64,000 nt of DNA, taken from positions 33,347,425 through 33,411,424 of the forward strand of contig CAIIXF020000010.1 in the NCBI GenBank assembly GCA_903813345.2, read 5' to 3'. The notes below the pieces were generated by a model, which saw only the letters and a program-made list of their open reading frames with translations, was not told the origin of the DNA and did no database searches. The stretch is from Owenia fusiformis (lineage: Eukaryota; Annelida; Polychaeta; Sabellida; Oweniidae). This document shows, one piece after another, positions 37,301-52,300 of this stretch; within the stretch, counting starts at the first letter, position 1, and the number at the start of each line of letters is the position of its first letter. Both the position numbers and the translations under genes were made by a program.

Positions 37301-40300
37301 TGCATGCAGTGTTAATGGACTAAACAGTGCTGCAGCTGCATTGAAACTACACTGCATGGACTCAGACATACAAAACATTAATGCATGTGAACTATCTATC
37401 CTAAAATGTGGATTAAATATCAACCTATAACAATGTTTTTGCAAAGATTTCATGAAAAATCTTCTTGCAAAGATTTCATGAAAAATCTTCATACCCAAAA
37501 ATAGTTTTGCTATACTCATGTACTTAATTATCTAAGATTTTAAAATTTTAAATATGTTGTTCTTGTTTTAAGGTGTGGAATATGAAGCTATTAGCAAAAA
37601 GAAAAAAAAAACACACGGAAACATGCATTTTCAATTTGATTGAATAAAATGTGATATATAGCCATCCTTGTATATAGTCATCTACACACATAGTCATCTA
37701 CATATATAGTCATCTACACACATAGTCATCTACATGTATAGTCATCTACACACATAGTCATCTACATGTATAGTCATCTACATATATAGTCATCTACACA
37801 CATAGTCATCTACATGTATAGTCATCTACACACATAGTCATCTACATGTATAGTCATCTACATATATAGTCATCTACACACATAGTCATCTACATGTATA
37901 GTCATCTACACACATAGTCATCTACATGTATAGTAATCTACACACATAGTCATCTACATGTATAGTCATCTACACACATAGTCATCTACATGCATAGTCA
38001 TCTACATATATAGCCATCTCCACAAATAGTCATCTATATGTATAGTCATCTACACATCTGCATTATATCACAGTGATCAAAATTAGTCATATACTTTGAA
38101 AGAATTTTATCCAGAGCTTCAAAGCATTTGTCCAAAAGGTGATTTGTAAAATAAAGACCTTATTCGATTTTGAAGGAAATTATACATTTTGATTTATCAG
38201 AGTCCTCTTCATCTAGAGATTAAGAATCAGACATACTGCAAATTATAAGCTGAAAACAATTTCTCAATTCAGATTATTTGCATGCATAACCTATCATTAG
38301 GAAAAGGAGCGAAGCAGTGCACTGAAGGGCCATAAAGAAGCTTAAATTGCTGTCAGAAAAACATTTTGCAAATCAATGATAATCGAATAAAGTCAAAGAT
38401 GATAGGTAGGCTGCCCTTGAGTTAATACACGAAACGTGATTATCAAGAGTTCTGTCAATAACGATCATTAAAAAGATCGGTACAGATAAACTTTTTTTCT
38501 TGACTTTTTGTTTTTTTTTCATAAAATTGTAAATATATTCTAGCTATATTCATTCCTTACTGATTCCATGCTTTTTCAAGACTATTTTGAGAAAAAAAAT
38601 CATAATCCGTATTACAAGGCCAAATGTTTAATTTTCTCAGAAATCGAGACAATTATTGTTTTCTTATATCTGATTAATCTGGAATGTGAAGGACATGCTT
38701 AAAACGATCTGATTACCCATGAAAAAGATCCATCTGATCATCTTTATTCTACTCAATATCTCTCTAAAATTTGAATGAACCTCTAGATTTTCTTGCATTT
38801 CTATACAATTTAGAGTATCACCCAAACACCTATGTATTTCATTTCTCACTAATTCCTCACTTTTCCATGCTATTTGCATTTAAAATGATTCCAATTATGG
38901 GATTATATTCTTGGGTATTGTACATGATTAATCATTAAGATTCCTACTTTCTCCTTGATTGATACTCAGATAGACCAATCAAGCGGAAGGAGAACTATGT
39001 AATGACCAGTACAATTATCTAACTAACTTGGGGACATTCGTCTTGTGTATTCATCTTAACTATAGGAACTATTTCCTCTAAAATAGTGCAATTAACTCAC
39101 TATGGGGAATTATAATGTGACTCGGTGCATTTATCTTGTCTATGGGAGCTATTTTCTTCACACAATCATCAAAATGGGAACTATTTTTGTGACAAGAATC
39201 ATTGAACTCTAGTGACTCATAAGAGGTGACGGAAAATGTGTCCTTCTATCTCAATGAATAGGGGAATACAATCTCTACTTTTTAAAGTAGGCAATATTTT
39301 TTCTTGGACTTATTTTACTACTTAATAGCAAGAAAACAAAGCTTATGTAATCTTCTTTATAAAGCAGGGAGAACTCTTTGTTGTGGGAAAGTTTATTTTG
39401 CAAGAAGATATTTAAAACAGTATCATCATGCCTGTATGCATTATAGCTTGAAAACACAAATTGTTTGTACTATTTTCTATAATTAAGACCGTGAAATATT
39501 GGGGAAAAACGTGTTGGATTAATTATTCTAAACTTATATAATGTGGGGACTTTAGCTACTGGACTAAAATTTCATATTCAAACCTTAATATAAGAGGACT
39601 GGAATCCATAGGGAGCAGCCTTCTAGGGAAATTTGCACCATCTGGTAAAACCATCCCAAACTTAGGACTTGGAGTCCTGGTAAGTTGAGGACTTTGACTC
39701 CTGTTAATCTGGGGACTTTGAGTTCTCTTTATTCTTGGACTTGGAGTCCAGAAAACTGTCCGAGGACTAAATAAACCGGGACTGCTTGGGCTCATTGGGG
39801 GACTGCTTAAACCAATATTTCTGAGTTCTTCTAGAGTCTTATTGTTATCCCAAGCAGTATATGGCAAACTTGAAGAAAAATAAAATAAATCACTTTTGGG
39901 ACTAACCAAGGCCAAAGGGGTATGGGACAAAATGACCTGGTTTCTTAAATGAGTTACATATTATAGACTCATCACAACATTTGACTTTTAGATTTTTATG
40001 TCAGTGCATTAGTTTTTGTGATGCACTTTAAATAAAAAATCCTAACAGTCAGGAATTTTAACAATAATTTATGTATTAGGCCAACAACGATGTGCAACAC
40101 ACTCAATCATGTCAAACAAAGAAAATCAAACACATTCACAACCTTTTCAAAATCATTAGACAGAATGGACAAATAGTTGCCTTCCAAATAAGCTATAGGA
40201 CTTACAGACACTATGTGTTTAAAGGTACAACGGCATATTATTTTAATTGAATCAGTATTTGCCACTTATAACAAAAAAAATAAAATTATAACACATTGAA

Positions 40301-43300
40301 CCTTACAATTTTGAATATAATCATTGATGAAAACACAAGGAAAGGGAGTATTTCTCCATTCTTAATCATGATAATTTTCCACATTGTGTCTATATTTACT
40401 CTTAATTCAACCCTAATTTTATGAATTTTCTGTCTAAAATTTGAATAAACTAAACTCACTCACTTTTTGCATTTCTATACATTTTAGGGAGTTCACAAAT
40501 CATGCTTTGGCTAACCACAATATAATGTGTGTGAATATTGTCATGATAATAATAAAGGACCAGATCAGAATATCAATTGTCCAAAAACATCATAAATCAC
40601 ATTTTTGTTTTCACCCCTCCATACAAAACATTTAATAAAAATTGAACAAAAAAGATTATTTTCAAATATAAAATATGTTTCCTGTTAGAAATTGATAAAT
40701 ATGAAATCGTAAAAGGGGTTTTATTCATTCCGCAAAATGTAACCAATCATGTTTGTACGTCAATATACTGACCTCGTCCATCTATTAAATAGAACACGAC
40801 TTCATGACAAGCACAGCACAAATCAAATAAAAAAAAACAATGCCAAATGAATGAGTGACTATATCTGTACAACTAATACCTCTTTCCGTGATTTTGGATG
40901 TGTCTTTTGTCGGAAGCTCTAAGAAAGCAACAAATGAAAAAAACATGTAATAGTGATAGAACACAAGAGGGGGGGGGGGTCTAAAGGGGTCATTCAATAC
41001 CGTATATATAAAACCTGTCTAATCTGAACACCAGCGGTACCAGCCAAAAGGGTTTGGATTGGCAGGTGTTCACATTTCTAGGTCTGTCTAGCAAGGAAGT
41101 CTATGACAGATTCAAAAAATATGTTCACATTGAGAGGTGTTCAGATATAAAGGTTTCATTGCATCTTAACTCGATAGACCTCCCCCCAGAAAGGTACCTG
41201 GATTGCTTGAATTTTACCAATCCAGGCACCATGACATACATGTTTGACCTACACACCCATTTTGAAAATGTCATTTTGGTCAATAATGCACTCTTCCCTT
41301 ATTTGAACAGCAATCAATTTCTCTAAAAAGGAGAAACGGGAGAGGAGAAAATTTGAGACATTTCTAATAATCGTTTCTGTATTCATTACACGCTTATTTA
41401 TTTTATTCCATGTTGTTTATTCAACTCTTTTTCACTCTGATTAATTTTTATTGGAAAAATGTTTGAACATATTTTCTTCTTTTAAAAAAATTCTTCATAT
41501 GTCAGGATAGTATTTTTACCCTTCCGCTCTGAAAATTAGTAAATTTTGAAACATTTATTTTTTCTCACAATTTTCTACATATGAAAGTTGAAAGAAGGAT
41601 GGAAACGTGACCTAAATGACATTTTGCATATGGGGAAATAAATAAGTTGGAGCAAACATTCCTATGGGAGCTAATTCCAAACAGGTGTCTCAAAACTCTA
41701 CATGGAAATGTGTCTCAAAATTCTTAAATGAATCAAAAGATTCCAAAGTCATTCACAAAAGCAGTGATTCAATAAAAGCATTAAGAAGATCGAGCAATCT
41801 TCAAATTAAATCAGATATATTCAAATCAACTATATGTACATGTAAGAGATAATAAAAGCAAGGAATTTTCACTCACGGGGGACGTCTATGGAAGAGTACA
41901 TCTATCTCTAAGATTCCTGCACTTTCTAGAACTGAATAGCTTGGTGCCGCAAATGTGAACTTCCCAAATAAATCTGAAATTCAAAAAGAATCATGAACAG
42001 ATTATTGCGTTAACTGTTACAGCTATGTTGTGATAACTGAATTGCATCTTTCCTGAAAATTTGTTGATAATTTTTTTATATGATTTTGATCGTTGAATGT
42101 TTCAGCACTTTTCATTAATGCATCTTTCAGTTATGTTTCTGATCATTGGAAACTCAAGATATTAATCATATATAATGTTTATATCAATACAAACCTTCGG
42201 AGGGAGTTAATATGTTAAGATGGTGATCTGTTCGGACAGTTTCTACAACATCAACCATCTTTAATTTGCCAGATGGCGCTGATTTAGGATGTGACCTACG
42301 TCCTCCCATCATTGATCTAACTGCTGCATGGCGAAATCTAAAACACAAACTTGATGGAATGAAATCACTATCCAAATTATCAAATTTCATCAAAAATGCA
42401 AAATAAAGTACAGTAGATCACAATTGCTCTAAACTATCATAAACATGCATTGCTTATAAAGTGAGGCTGAAAAAGACAAAAAGTGCTATTTGAGCAAATT
42501 TTATCAAATGAAGAATGAACTCAATTTAATAAAAATGAAGATGTTCGATCAATACATGATCATAGAATATAAAGTTCGTACAGAAAGCCAAAATGAGTAA
42601 CGGTCTTTATCTTAAAATATATCATAAGATAATATTGCACAAAAATTATAGCCTCATGCAGTTTTATAATATTTTGCAATTAAATTTTAAAATTACTAAA
42701 AATCTAGCAGTTTTTAATAAAAATCTATAAAACATACATATTTTCTAACATGCAATCGAGGTTTACCTTATAACAGGAACTATAAGCAAAATTAAACCGT
42801 GATTTTTCCAAATACCAAAGAAAATAGTTTTTATTGAAAGCAGTAAGAAAGCGAATCAACCTTAACTAACATTTCATGATCAAAGAGAAAGAAGTCATAA
42901 ATTTTAGACCTGAATATATTAGGGTGCTAGAAGGGTTACATTGCTTAGTAGAAAAGGGGTAGTTATGAGAAAGTGGGTTCTAAAATTTCCAACAATTTGG
43001 ACACACATAGGAAGCATGCAGGGACAAGTAAGTTACAGGAAAGAAATATTTGATTGCATAAGCAAATTGTATTCTTCATCAAAAACAAAATTTCTTAGTT
43101 ACAAAGTTGGAACAGGATGCCATGAAAGTTTTAAACTAGATATAATTTTTTATGAATAATATTCCCTGGTCCAAACTGGTTTGAACAGGTTCTAGGAAGT
43201 TGAAACTAAACTGGGAGAAAACTGATTTGGAGAGGGATAAAACTGGTTTGTGAAGCTCCTTACTGGCCCAATATGGTTAAACCTGCATATAGTGGTTAGA

Positions 43301-46300
43301 ACTGGTATAAATGGTGGATTAATGTTGGATGAACTGGTTTAAACCAGTCTTCTAATGGCTTGAATGGTGAATGTACTGGATGATACTACTTAACGATAAG
43401 CAGAGAACTGGATTTATGCAGACAGATCCAGTTTTTGCAACCTCATCTGGTTAAATGTGGAAATAACTGATATTTTGAATGATATTTCGTTAAAGAAGAC
43501 TCATAATAAGAACATGAGAGATGAATTTGAACATGACACACAGAGGGTGATTACATATCTAGGGGTGCAGATTGGATGTAGCATAAGGCAGGGAGGAACA
43601 TTACTGACATATAGGATCAACAAGACCAACAGAGAAAACATGCGATAAGCAATAGGGTGCATTAAGAGAACCATTTCAGCAGTCAACATTGCAAATGTAA
43701 GCCAAAGTATTTTGACAAACATGTTATTGGTATGTTGCTTCTTGTACATAGACATAACATTGGTATGTTGCTTCTTCTTTACGCAAACAAACTTCATAGA
43801 CTCAGCTTCTTAAGAAGGTTGGTAGTTTGGATTTTGTGCATAAACACAAAATTGGTATGTTGCTTCTTGTACATGAACATAACATTAGTATGTTGCTTCT
43901 TCTTTATGCACACAAACTTCATAGACTCAGCTTCTTAAGAAGGTTGGTAGTTTGGATTTTGTGCATAAACACAAAATTGGTATGTTGCTTCTTGTACATA
44001 AACACAACATTGGTATTTTGCTTCTTGTTTATGCACACAAACTTTATAGACTCAGCTTCTTAAGTAGGTTGGCAGGTTGGTTTTTGTGCATGAGCACAAC
44101 ATTTGTAGGCTGCTTCTTATAAATGATAATCACAACTGGCAGCAATAAATTCTTATAAATAGTCGAAATATTCGTTGACTGCTGATATGTAAATCAATTC
44201 AGGGAAATAAACCATGCCCACATGCAGAATAAATATAGACATTAATGTTCAGGTTAGCGAAGGTTTTTCACCTGTATCTGTGTAACACATGGAAAAAATA
44301 TATATCTGTGTTAAAAGATGGGAAAATATATGGGAAAAAATATATATCTGTGTAAAAATATGGAAAAATATATGGGATATATATATATTTGTGGAACGCT
44401 TGGAAAAAATATATATCTGTGTTAAAAGATGGGAAAATATATATCTGTGTAAAAATATGGGAAAATAAATGGGAAATATATATATTTGTGTAACGCATGG
44501 AAAAAATATATATCTGTGTTAAAAGATGGGAAAATAAATATCTGTGTAAAAATATTGAAAATATATGGGAAATATATATATTTGTGTAACGCATGGAAAA
44601 AATATATCTGTGTTAAAACATTCGAAAATATGTATCTTTGTAAAAGAAATATAATGGAAAAATAAATACTGACAAAGAAAATATATATCGATGTTTAAAT
44701 ACGGGAAAATATATTATCTGTGTTGAAATATGGGAAAATATATAGGAAAATACATAGCTGTGTTCAAATATGGGAAATAAGTTTCTATGTATCAAAAATG
44801 TAATGGAAGAACTGGAATAATATGGGAAAAATATATATCTGTATTATAATATAGGGAAAAAAATGTGGGAAAATATATATCTGTGGAATCAAAATATAAT
44901 GGAAAAATATCTACCTGTGTTAAAATTTTTTAAATACAAATGTATGTAAAAATATTGGAAAATGGGGAAAATATGAACAACAGTATCATCTTAATTAGAC
45001 TCTATGTAAAAAGGAGATAAGACAAAATGAAATATATGATCTATGATCTATATTTTCATTTAATGAAACATCAAAATACCAAGATTGTCCAAGATGTTTT
45101 AGGATCAGAAAAAAAATTCCTCAAACTTCTTGAGCAACTGGTATTTACTGAAAAGCAAAATGCTAAAAATTATGATAAATGCTACAGTTTATCTTTTTTC
45201 TAATGAAACAAAATGTATATTATATAGCAAATAATTTCATATTGCATAAGGAGAAGACATTCAAAGTGGTAGAAATGTATATAAACCTGGTACATGATGC
45301 AAAAGTGCTAAATTCTAGGATAATTTCATGTTTTACACTAATTTTACATTGGTAACCTAAATGTACTAAATGTAACTAATTACTGCATCGCTATGAGTGA
45401 TATGAATGAAATCAATTTAGTTGTATGGGACTCATTAGTCCATTTCAATTTAAATATACTCTACTTAACTTTCAGACAAAGAAATGAACAAGACAATTTA
45501 GGAAAATAAATCTATTCATTAATAATGATTTATATAATATACATGTACAATAATATGATTCAATTATTTTGATTATTTAGACCACCATCATTTAATTTGG
45601 CTCTATAGTAATAATTTGAGTGTGGGAGTTTAATGCAATCATATCACGTAAGATCGGTATGTGATATATGTCAGTTGAATATATAGAAATCAGTGTTGTA
45701 TAGATTAGTGTCAAATAGGTAGTGCATATTTACTACTTAGACATGGTATTTTGGTAAATCTTAGAAAACTGAAGAATCTTAAGACAAGAAGTCACAATGT
45801 TTGACATAGGAAACTTCAAAGCTAAGTCCTATTATGGGATTGATCAGCTAAGGGATTGAAACTAAGGATAAGAAATCTCAAAAGTGATTTCAAAGTTACC
45901 TCTTCCTAAATACGTATAAAAAGCACAAATAAAATTATTTTTTGTAACTTCAAAGAAACATTTATTTGATAGTACAATGCATAATGTTATTAAAGACTGT
46001 GATATTATTATTTATGTGACTTCAAAGAAACATTTATTAAATAGTACTATGCATAATGTTATTAAAGACTGTGATATTACGTTAAACTGAATGAATTGTA
46101 CAAAAAAATGGATTTGATTTAGAATTCAAGTTTCTACCAAAACAACAGGATGATAATATCAAAAAAATAAATGCACCCAAAAAATAAAGCTACAATATTG
46201 GTAATTTAGACCACATTCTGAATAAACCAATTACGACTTCCGCTGGACCAGACTTGTCCGTCTAAAATTAGATTACCATGATTTAGGATGTCACATATAT

Positions 46301-49300
46301 CTTTTTTATGACATAGTAAAAGACCATTAATTTCATTATAGGACAAGAAACTAATTTAGTGAGTTAGGACACGATTTTTGCACTTTATGGTCTCCAAACA
46401 GCACTGACAATTATGTCAAAATCAAATAGGATAAAAGAACTGATAAGGTATTGGCACTAGTCTGGTATTGCATCTGTAAAATTTTCAAGTTGACGGGACA
46501 ATTGATTTTTCAGGAATTTTGACGACAAGATCCAAGTGACACTCAATGATGATGAAATATAACAAGAATTTTTTCATCAATAGATTCAATTGAAGCATAT
46601 ATGCCTATGTTTAAAATTTGACATCAGTCATTTTTATTTCGGTACATTTCTCTGTAAACATCAACTGAAGTGTCTGATGTTTTGGCATTTCATAATTATA
46701 TGTATGAGTGTTATTTTTGTTTCTTGCTATTCCTTATCCTTTTCATTTTATTTTGCTTTAAAATGACTTTTGTGGATTTTGAAAAGAAAACCGAGAACAA
46801 GACCATTGTGACTTATTTAGACTTTCCATGATTAACTGAATTGATCAAAAGACGTGTCAAATGTCTCTCTGACATTTGCGGGAAAATGTCACAGCGTTCA
46901 ATACAGGAAATGGCGTGAACGAGCATGCAAAAAGTGCTCTGAATCATGAACAATTGCAATAAATCAGGAATTTGGTATACATGACAGAGCAAACCCATCC
47001 AGGCATCCAGGTATGATGGAAACTTATAAAATAGATATCAATGTCTTATACAACACTGAAAGTGATACTTTTGCTGTTAATAAATATAAATCCGTCTGCT
47101 CTGATATTTCACTTAACTTCTCTCTTAAATTTGAATGAACAGTCTGATTTTCTTGCATTTTTATCAAATTTATAATCTCATCTACACGCTTGATTTTTCA
47201 TTTTGTGGTTAACTAACTTATTTTCATGACCTTTTGAGTTTTGAAACATGATGACCACATTCAGGAAACCACTTGAGGACTAAAAGCAATGTGTTGACTT
47301 TCTCCCTCGGAGACTCTCTCTTTTAATCAATCAAGATAACAAAAAAAAATAGGATACTATCTAAGTGTTGAATCACCATGACCCAACTTAAATCACCAAC
47401 ATACTGATTTTCTTTATCTTTGATTTTTTGATTCCATGAAAATGGTAATAAAATGGGCAAAATAAAGTCTGGAAAAATACTATTGAGAACGTAACGATTC
47501 AAAAAGAAAGCATAGTTGTCTAACGCCACGTTCTTTCAGTGACTATAAACATCATCAACAAGAACACGGGAACATGCCATTTATGCTGTCGTCACTGCGA
47601 TAGTTCTTGTTGAAAATAAAAAAATTCAAATTCAATTGAGTGTTCACTTCCTGTTGTTTCTTACATTCCTTTCTGATTATATCCTTGTCTATTATATAAC
47701 ATAATCACAAATATGTATGCACAAATGCAAAAGATAAAGGACCAAAAAATAGTACGGAAAAAGTAAGAATAAGAAAAAGAAATCATCTTAGAGTACACCA
47801 GTCATAAGTATTTACATAATACGTTGCTATGTTTTGGCGAAGCCAAACGTTGATATCAATATCTTGTATGAACAGAGGAAAATCAATTTCTATCAGGTAT
47901 GTGGTATCAAGTTTGCAATGATACTTTGAACAGCACTACTTCTTTTGATAAGTATATACGGCTCTGGTTACGTGATAGAAACATCTAGGATTGTGAAGTT
48001 AAACACGAATCATCAATTTACACGAGTCGAGGATTGAATTGTAAATTGCAATCTAATGCCGGATATCATCGTTTTACGCAATAATAAAACAAAGGTCTCC
48101 ATAATATTGCGTCATATCCTAACACCGGTAACATGTTTAGTTCTGGATAGAGATATGGATAATGAATGGAGACCTCTGTTCCACACGTTTTTTCTAGCCT
48201 TTCATCTTGAGGAGTTGCACCCATGGGTCATGATGACATTTTTGGAAATGCAAAATAAAGCAAAAAGGAGTGGAATCAGTAAGGAATAAAAATATGTTGT
48301 TAATGCTCAATTGAATAAAAATGCAGAAAAAATCAGACATTTTACTCAAATTTTGAATGAAAAGGAGTAAGGAAATGTTGAAGTTAAAGGACATGTAGTT
48401 AACACTCTTATATATGGAAATGCAGGAAAAAATGCATTGAAAATTTAAAGAAATGAGTAGAATAAGCCTAAGGGGACAGAATTCCCGCTAAGGCAATCAA
48501 GTCCCTGATTAGAAATTAACCTTTATCTATTTAATTAATTTGAACATCTCAATTTGTCTTCATTTAATTAAATATCCCTGAATTTGACACAATATACAGT
48601 TAAACCTGCGAACAGGGAATGCTCTTGGGACTGGAGGAAAGTTTCCTTGTTCAGAGGTTTTCCCTATAGAGAGGGGCTTCACTTTCAGCAAACTCAAACT
48701 TGCCGAATAAGCATATTTGTAAATATATGGGCATTGATTGACCATACTTGGTTGCTAGACCTTGTTGTAACATCTTGCAAGATGTATGAAGGTCTCCCAT
48801 CTCCCTCCAATGGCTGAGGGAAAGGAGCGTTCTCTCTTTGTTGATTTTAGCTACTGATGATGTCTAGTTGATGTAATTATTGAAATGATGTGTACAGATA
48901 TGTTGCTAAGAACTGATTTCAAGTTTCATCAACCCCATTTTATATCATTGATAATCTAGAAGTTTGGATCAGTAAAAGATTTTGCTCAACATGACACATG
49001 TACTTATCTAGGTGTTATCTTCAGAAAACAATTGTGTCAGTCCCTATGTAGATTATCACAACTGATTTGATGTAATTAATTTATGTTTGTTGAACGGAAA
49101 AATTAGTGTCATGATAATAAGTAACAGATTTGTATTAGTTTTAAAATATATCAGGGTAATTAACAGTGGGTGGGACGCTACATCTTGTAAACAATTAATC
49201 TCTATCATATTAATCCAAGCTTTTTAGAATCAGATATTGGCTTAAGACTTTCACACCTCTGAAAAATAATGGAATATACAGTATACAATATTCCATATTC

Positions 49301-52300
49301 CTTGTTCACAGGTGAATTTTCATAATTTGCCCCAAAATAGTGTTCCTTGTTCCCTGTTCAAAGGTTTTCCCTACAGAGAGGGTTCGTTAACATGTAAGTC
49401 AATGGAAAAATATTTGGTTCTTTTGAAAAGCATTCCTTGTTCATAGGTTTTCCCTACAGAGAGGTATTCCATCGGACAGGTTTTACTGTACAGGGTGTCT
49501 CTATACTTTATAGAGACTTTGTATTATAATTATAAAGATACTTTGTTGACACTTTGTATATTCACACTCAAATATCCACATTTATTAAAATACTTATTTA
49601 TAAAAATGAAAAATCTAATAACAATAAAGATCTTGTGTTCAGAGCTTTCGATTTAGGTTATATAAACATTAATGATTTCTGCTTAATCGAAATATGCTAT
49701 GGAATTTTTATCCAAAAGATTGGCAGCATCCGCATTGTTTTACTTTTACACCCTGATCTATTTTATATAGTCTTCAGAAATTAAATGTCTTACTTCTACC
49801 ATTCTTCAAAAACTTGTGGGAATTTCTAAAACTGGGTTCTTGGAAATAAGAGACCAATTAATTGATTTTTGCTAAATTGATTTCTGTGTGTAATTCTATG
49901 TATTGTGTAGCAAGTGTTTTTGCGACTGGCCATGGGAAAAAATGTTAGTTTGAAAGTTCAGGAAATTACTACATATACAAAATCGATCAATAAGTTTTGA
50001 GAAAGGGGTTCTCAAATCAGAAGTATAGTATGGGCCTTGTTTAACAAGAAATGGAAAAATAATATCTATAATACCTTAAATAAAAAGTCAACTTTACGCA
50101 CAATTTCTCAAAACTTATTGATCAATAAAATACATGTGTGTAAAAATTGCATGAAATCAGTATGTGCTATGTTAAATGTCCCGGAATTCAATTAATTTAG
50201 AAATATGCCTCCATAGTTTTAATTGGTTATATACAAAGCAAAACTTTGAAGTATAAAGCTAAAACATTCTGTTAATATTACTTTAAATTATTTGCAAGTA
50301 TTTATAAAAACACGCACAAATTATTAGAATATTAGTAATTACTTTGAAACAATAATGTAAAAATGTCAAAATCTTGAAAAATGGATATGTCAATGAAAAA
50401 AGTATTATACCTTGCTCTTGCAAAAGTTTGAGGTGCCGTTTCTGATGGTCGGACTCTAACAAGTTTAGCTTCTGAATCTCCGGAACTTACATCTGGATCC
50501 CTGCTGGAAAAACAAAAAGTTATTTATTTTATAAATATTTGGTTAATATTTAGGTTTACATAATGGACAAACAGAGAGAAACAAAAAGAAATGTATCTCT
50601 TTCCAGTTATGGAATTTTTCAGTATAATTTGTAATAACAGTACAAAACCATTTTACTCAAAATTCAATATCTATGTATTTCTTTTTTTTATGTATATTTT
50701 ACTGCTTATGAAAAAGGTAAGGTGATTTACTGAGATAAGTTGTAGAATGAAGTGAACCTGGCATCTCGGAAGACATTTTATATCAAACAAATATCGCTAT
50801 GGTATTTTCACGATTTTTTCACGGTGTTTAACAAGTGTCTTCTGAAGAAGCTATTGGAACTCATTAGTTCTGGTGGCTGATTGGTTGATTGCTCCCGAGT
50901 GGACAGATCCGTGATGACTAAGTCCTCGAATCTGCCACCGGCAAAGGCAATGTATAAGATCCAAGGAAAATCCAAAGGCCATTGATGAATGTCATGTTTG
51001 AAAAGCAAAATAAAGTATAAAAGAGTGAAATAACCAAGGAATAGAGTAAACAGACATAAGGAGACATGTAGAAAACATTCTTAAAAAATAAAAAGCTGGT
51101 TCTTATGCAAATTTTGAGGAAGAAAGAATTGTTTTGTTAAGATTTAAGTTTGATCAATATTTCCGTGTATGCATGATATCACGTCATGGATTGGGCTTAC
51201 AGTGCCTTACCCACGTCTTCAAAGGATTATCTAAATTCCTACAGTCTGTTCACTTCCTTTCTTGCTGATTTCACTCTAAAATTTCAATGACATATACAAT
51301 TTTCTTGCATTTCTATACAATTTGGTATATGGACTACATGCCTGTTCACTTTATTCCTTGCTGATTTCACTTATTTCCACTGTATTTTGCATTTAAGAGA
51401 TGAATTATGTGAGTTTGTTACAGTTTTGTTACTTACTTGTTACTGTCCACGATTACATTCTTTAGATTTGCATGGCTGAAATAAAAATATAAAGAAAATT
51501 AAAAAGAATATGATCAAATCATATTTTATACGGTACATTTAAAGAAATTCTAATGTAAGCAGCTTGCGTAATCACGTAATATGTCAGAAAATTCATTTAA
51601 TATACATGTACATATACACATACTATATATTTTAGATAACCAAACATAAACCCATGCATTTCAAATATTCTATACCCATATACTCAAACAGTTACTCAAT
51701 ATTTACTCAGGAATATCACTCATATTGAAATATAGGTGGCCATTGATTTATTTTCGAGAATTATGGCACTGACTAACTAATTCAGGAAATGGTGCATTTC
51801 ATTGTTACTTATTGGTACTTAAGATTGATCAAGTTTCATTGATTTTGGCCTCTTGAGGATATTATACAGATATCATTTCTAAATTATCCGTCTGCTCATG
51901 CTTATTTCACTCTATTTCTCTCAAAAATTTGAATAAAGTGTCTGATTTTGTTGCATTTTTATCTAATTTAGAGTATTATCTACATATATTGTCAACTTTA
52001 TTTTTGACAGTTCAATTCTTCTCAGTCAATTTTTGTATTTCTCAAAATATCCCAATTAAGGTAATATTTTAGGAATTCATTTCGATGGAAAATGGAAATG
52101 ACAAAAATGAAATTGTTGATTTCTATCCACTTCTATTTTGTACTATTTTGTTTCATCTAAATCTGTCCCAGGCTTATACAAAAAATGTATAAATTTATTC
52201 CAAGACATGGCATTGCTTTATGTATTTAGAACCTTATCTCGTCTATTATGTTTATTGAGTAGAATAATGAATGCCAAGAAATCATTGATATTTGTCCAAA

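Noticed and set aside
41054-41326. 90-codon plus-strand frame with mixed composition
   Set aside because: It begins inside a repeat-like segment ('acctgtctaatctgaacacc'), has no partner exons and lies antisense in an NCX intron; no family is recognised.
43501-44063. Leu/Cys/His-rich frames in both orientations
   Set aside because: They lie in the 125-bp tandem repeat. The period is not a multiple of three, so each unit changes frame.
44268-44795. Long minus-strand frames rich in Ile, Tyr and Phe
   Set aside because: They reflect the AT-rich 'gggaaaatatatatctgtg' array with no sign of codon constraint.
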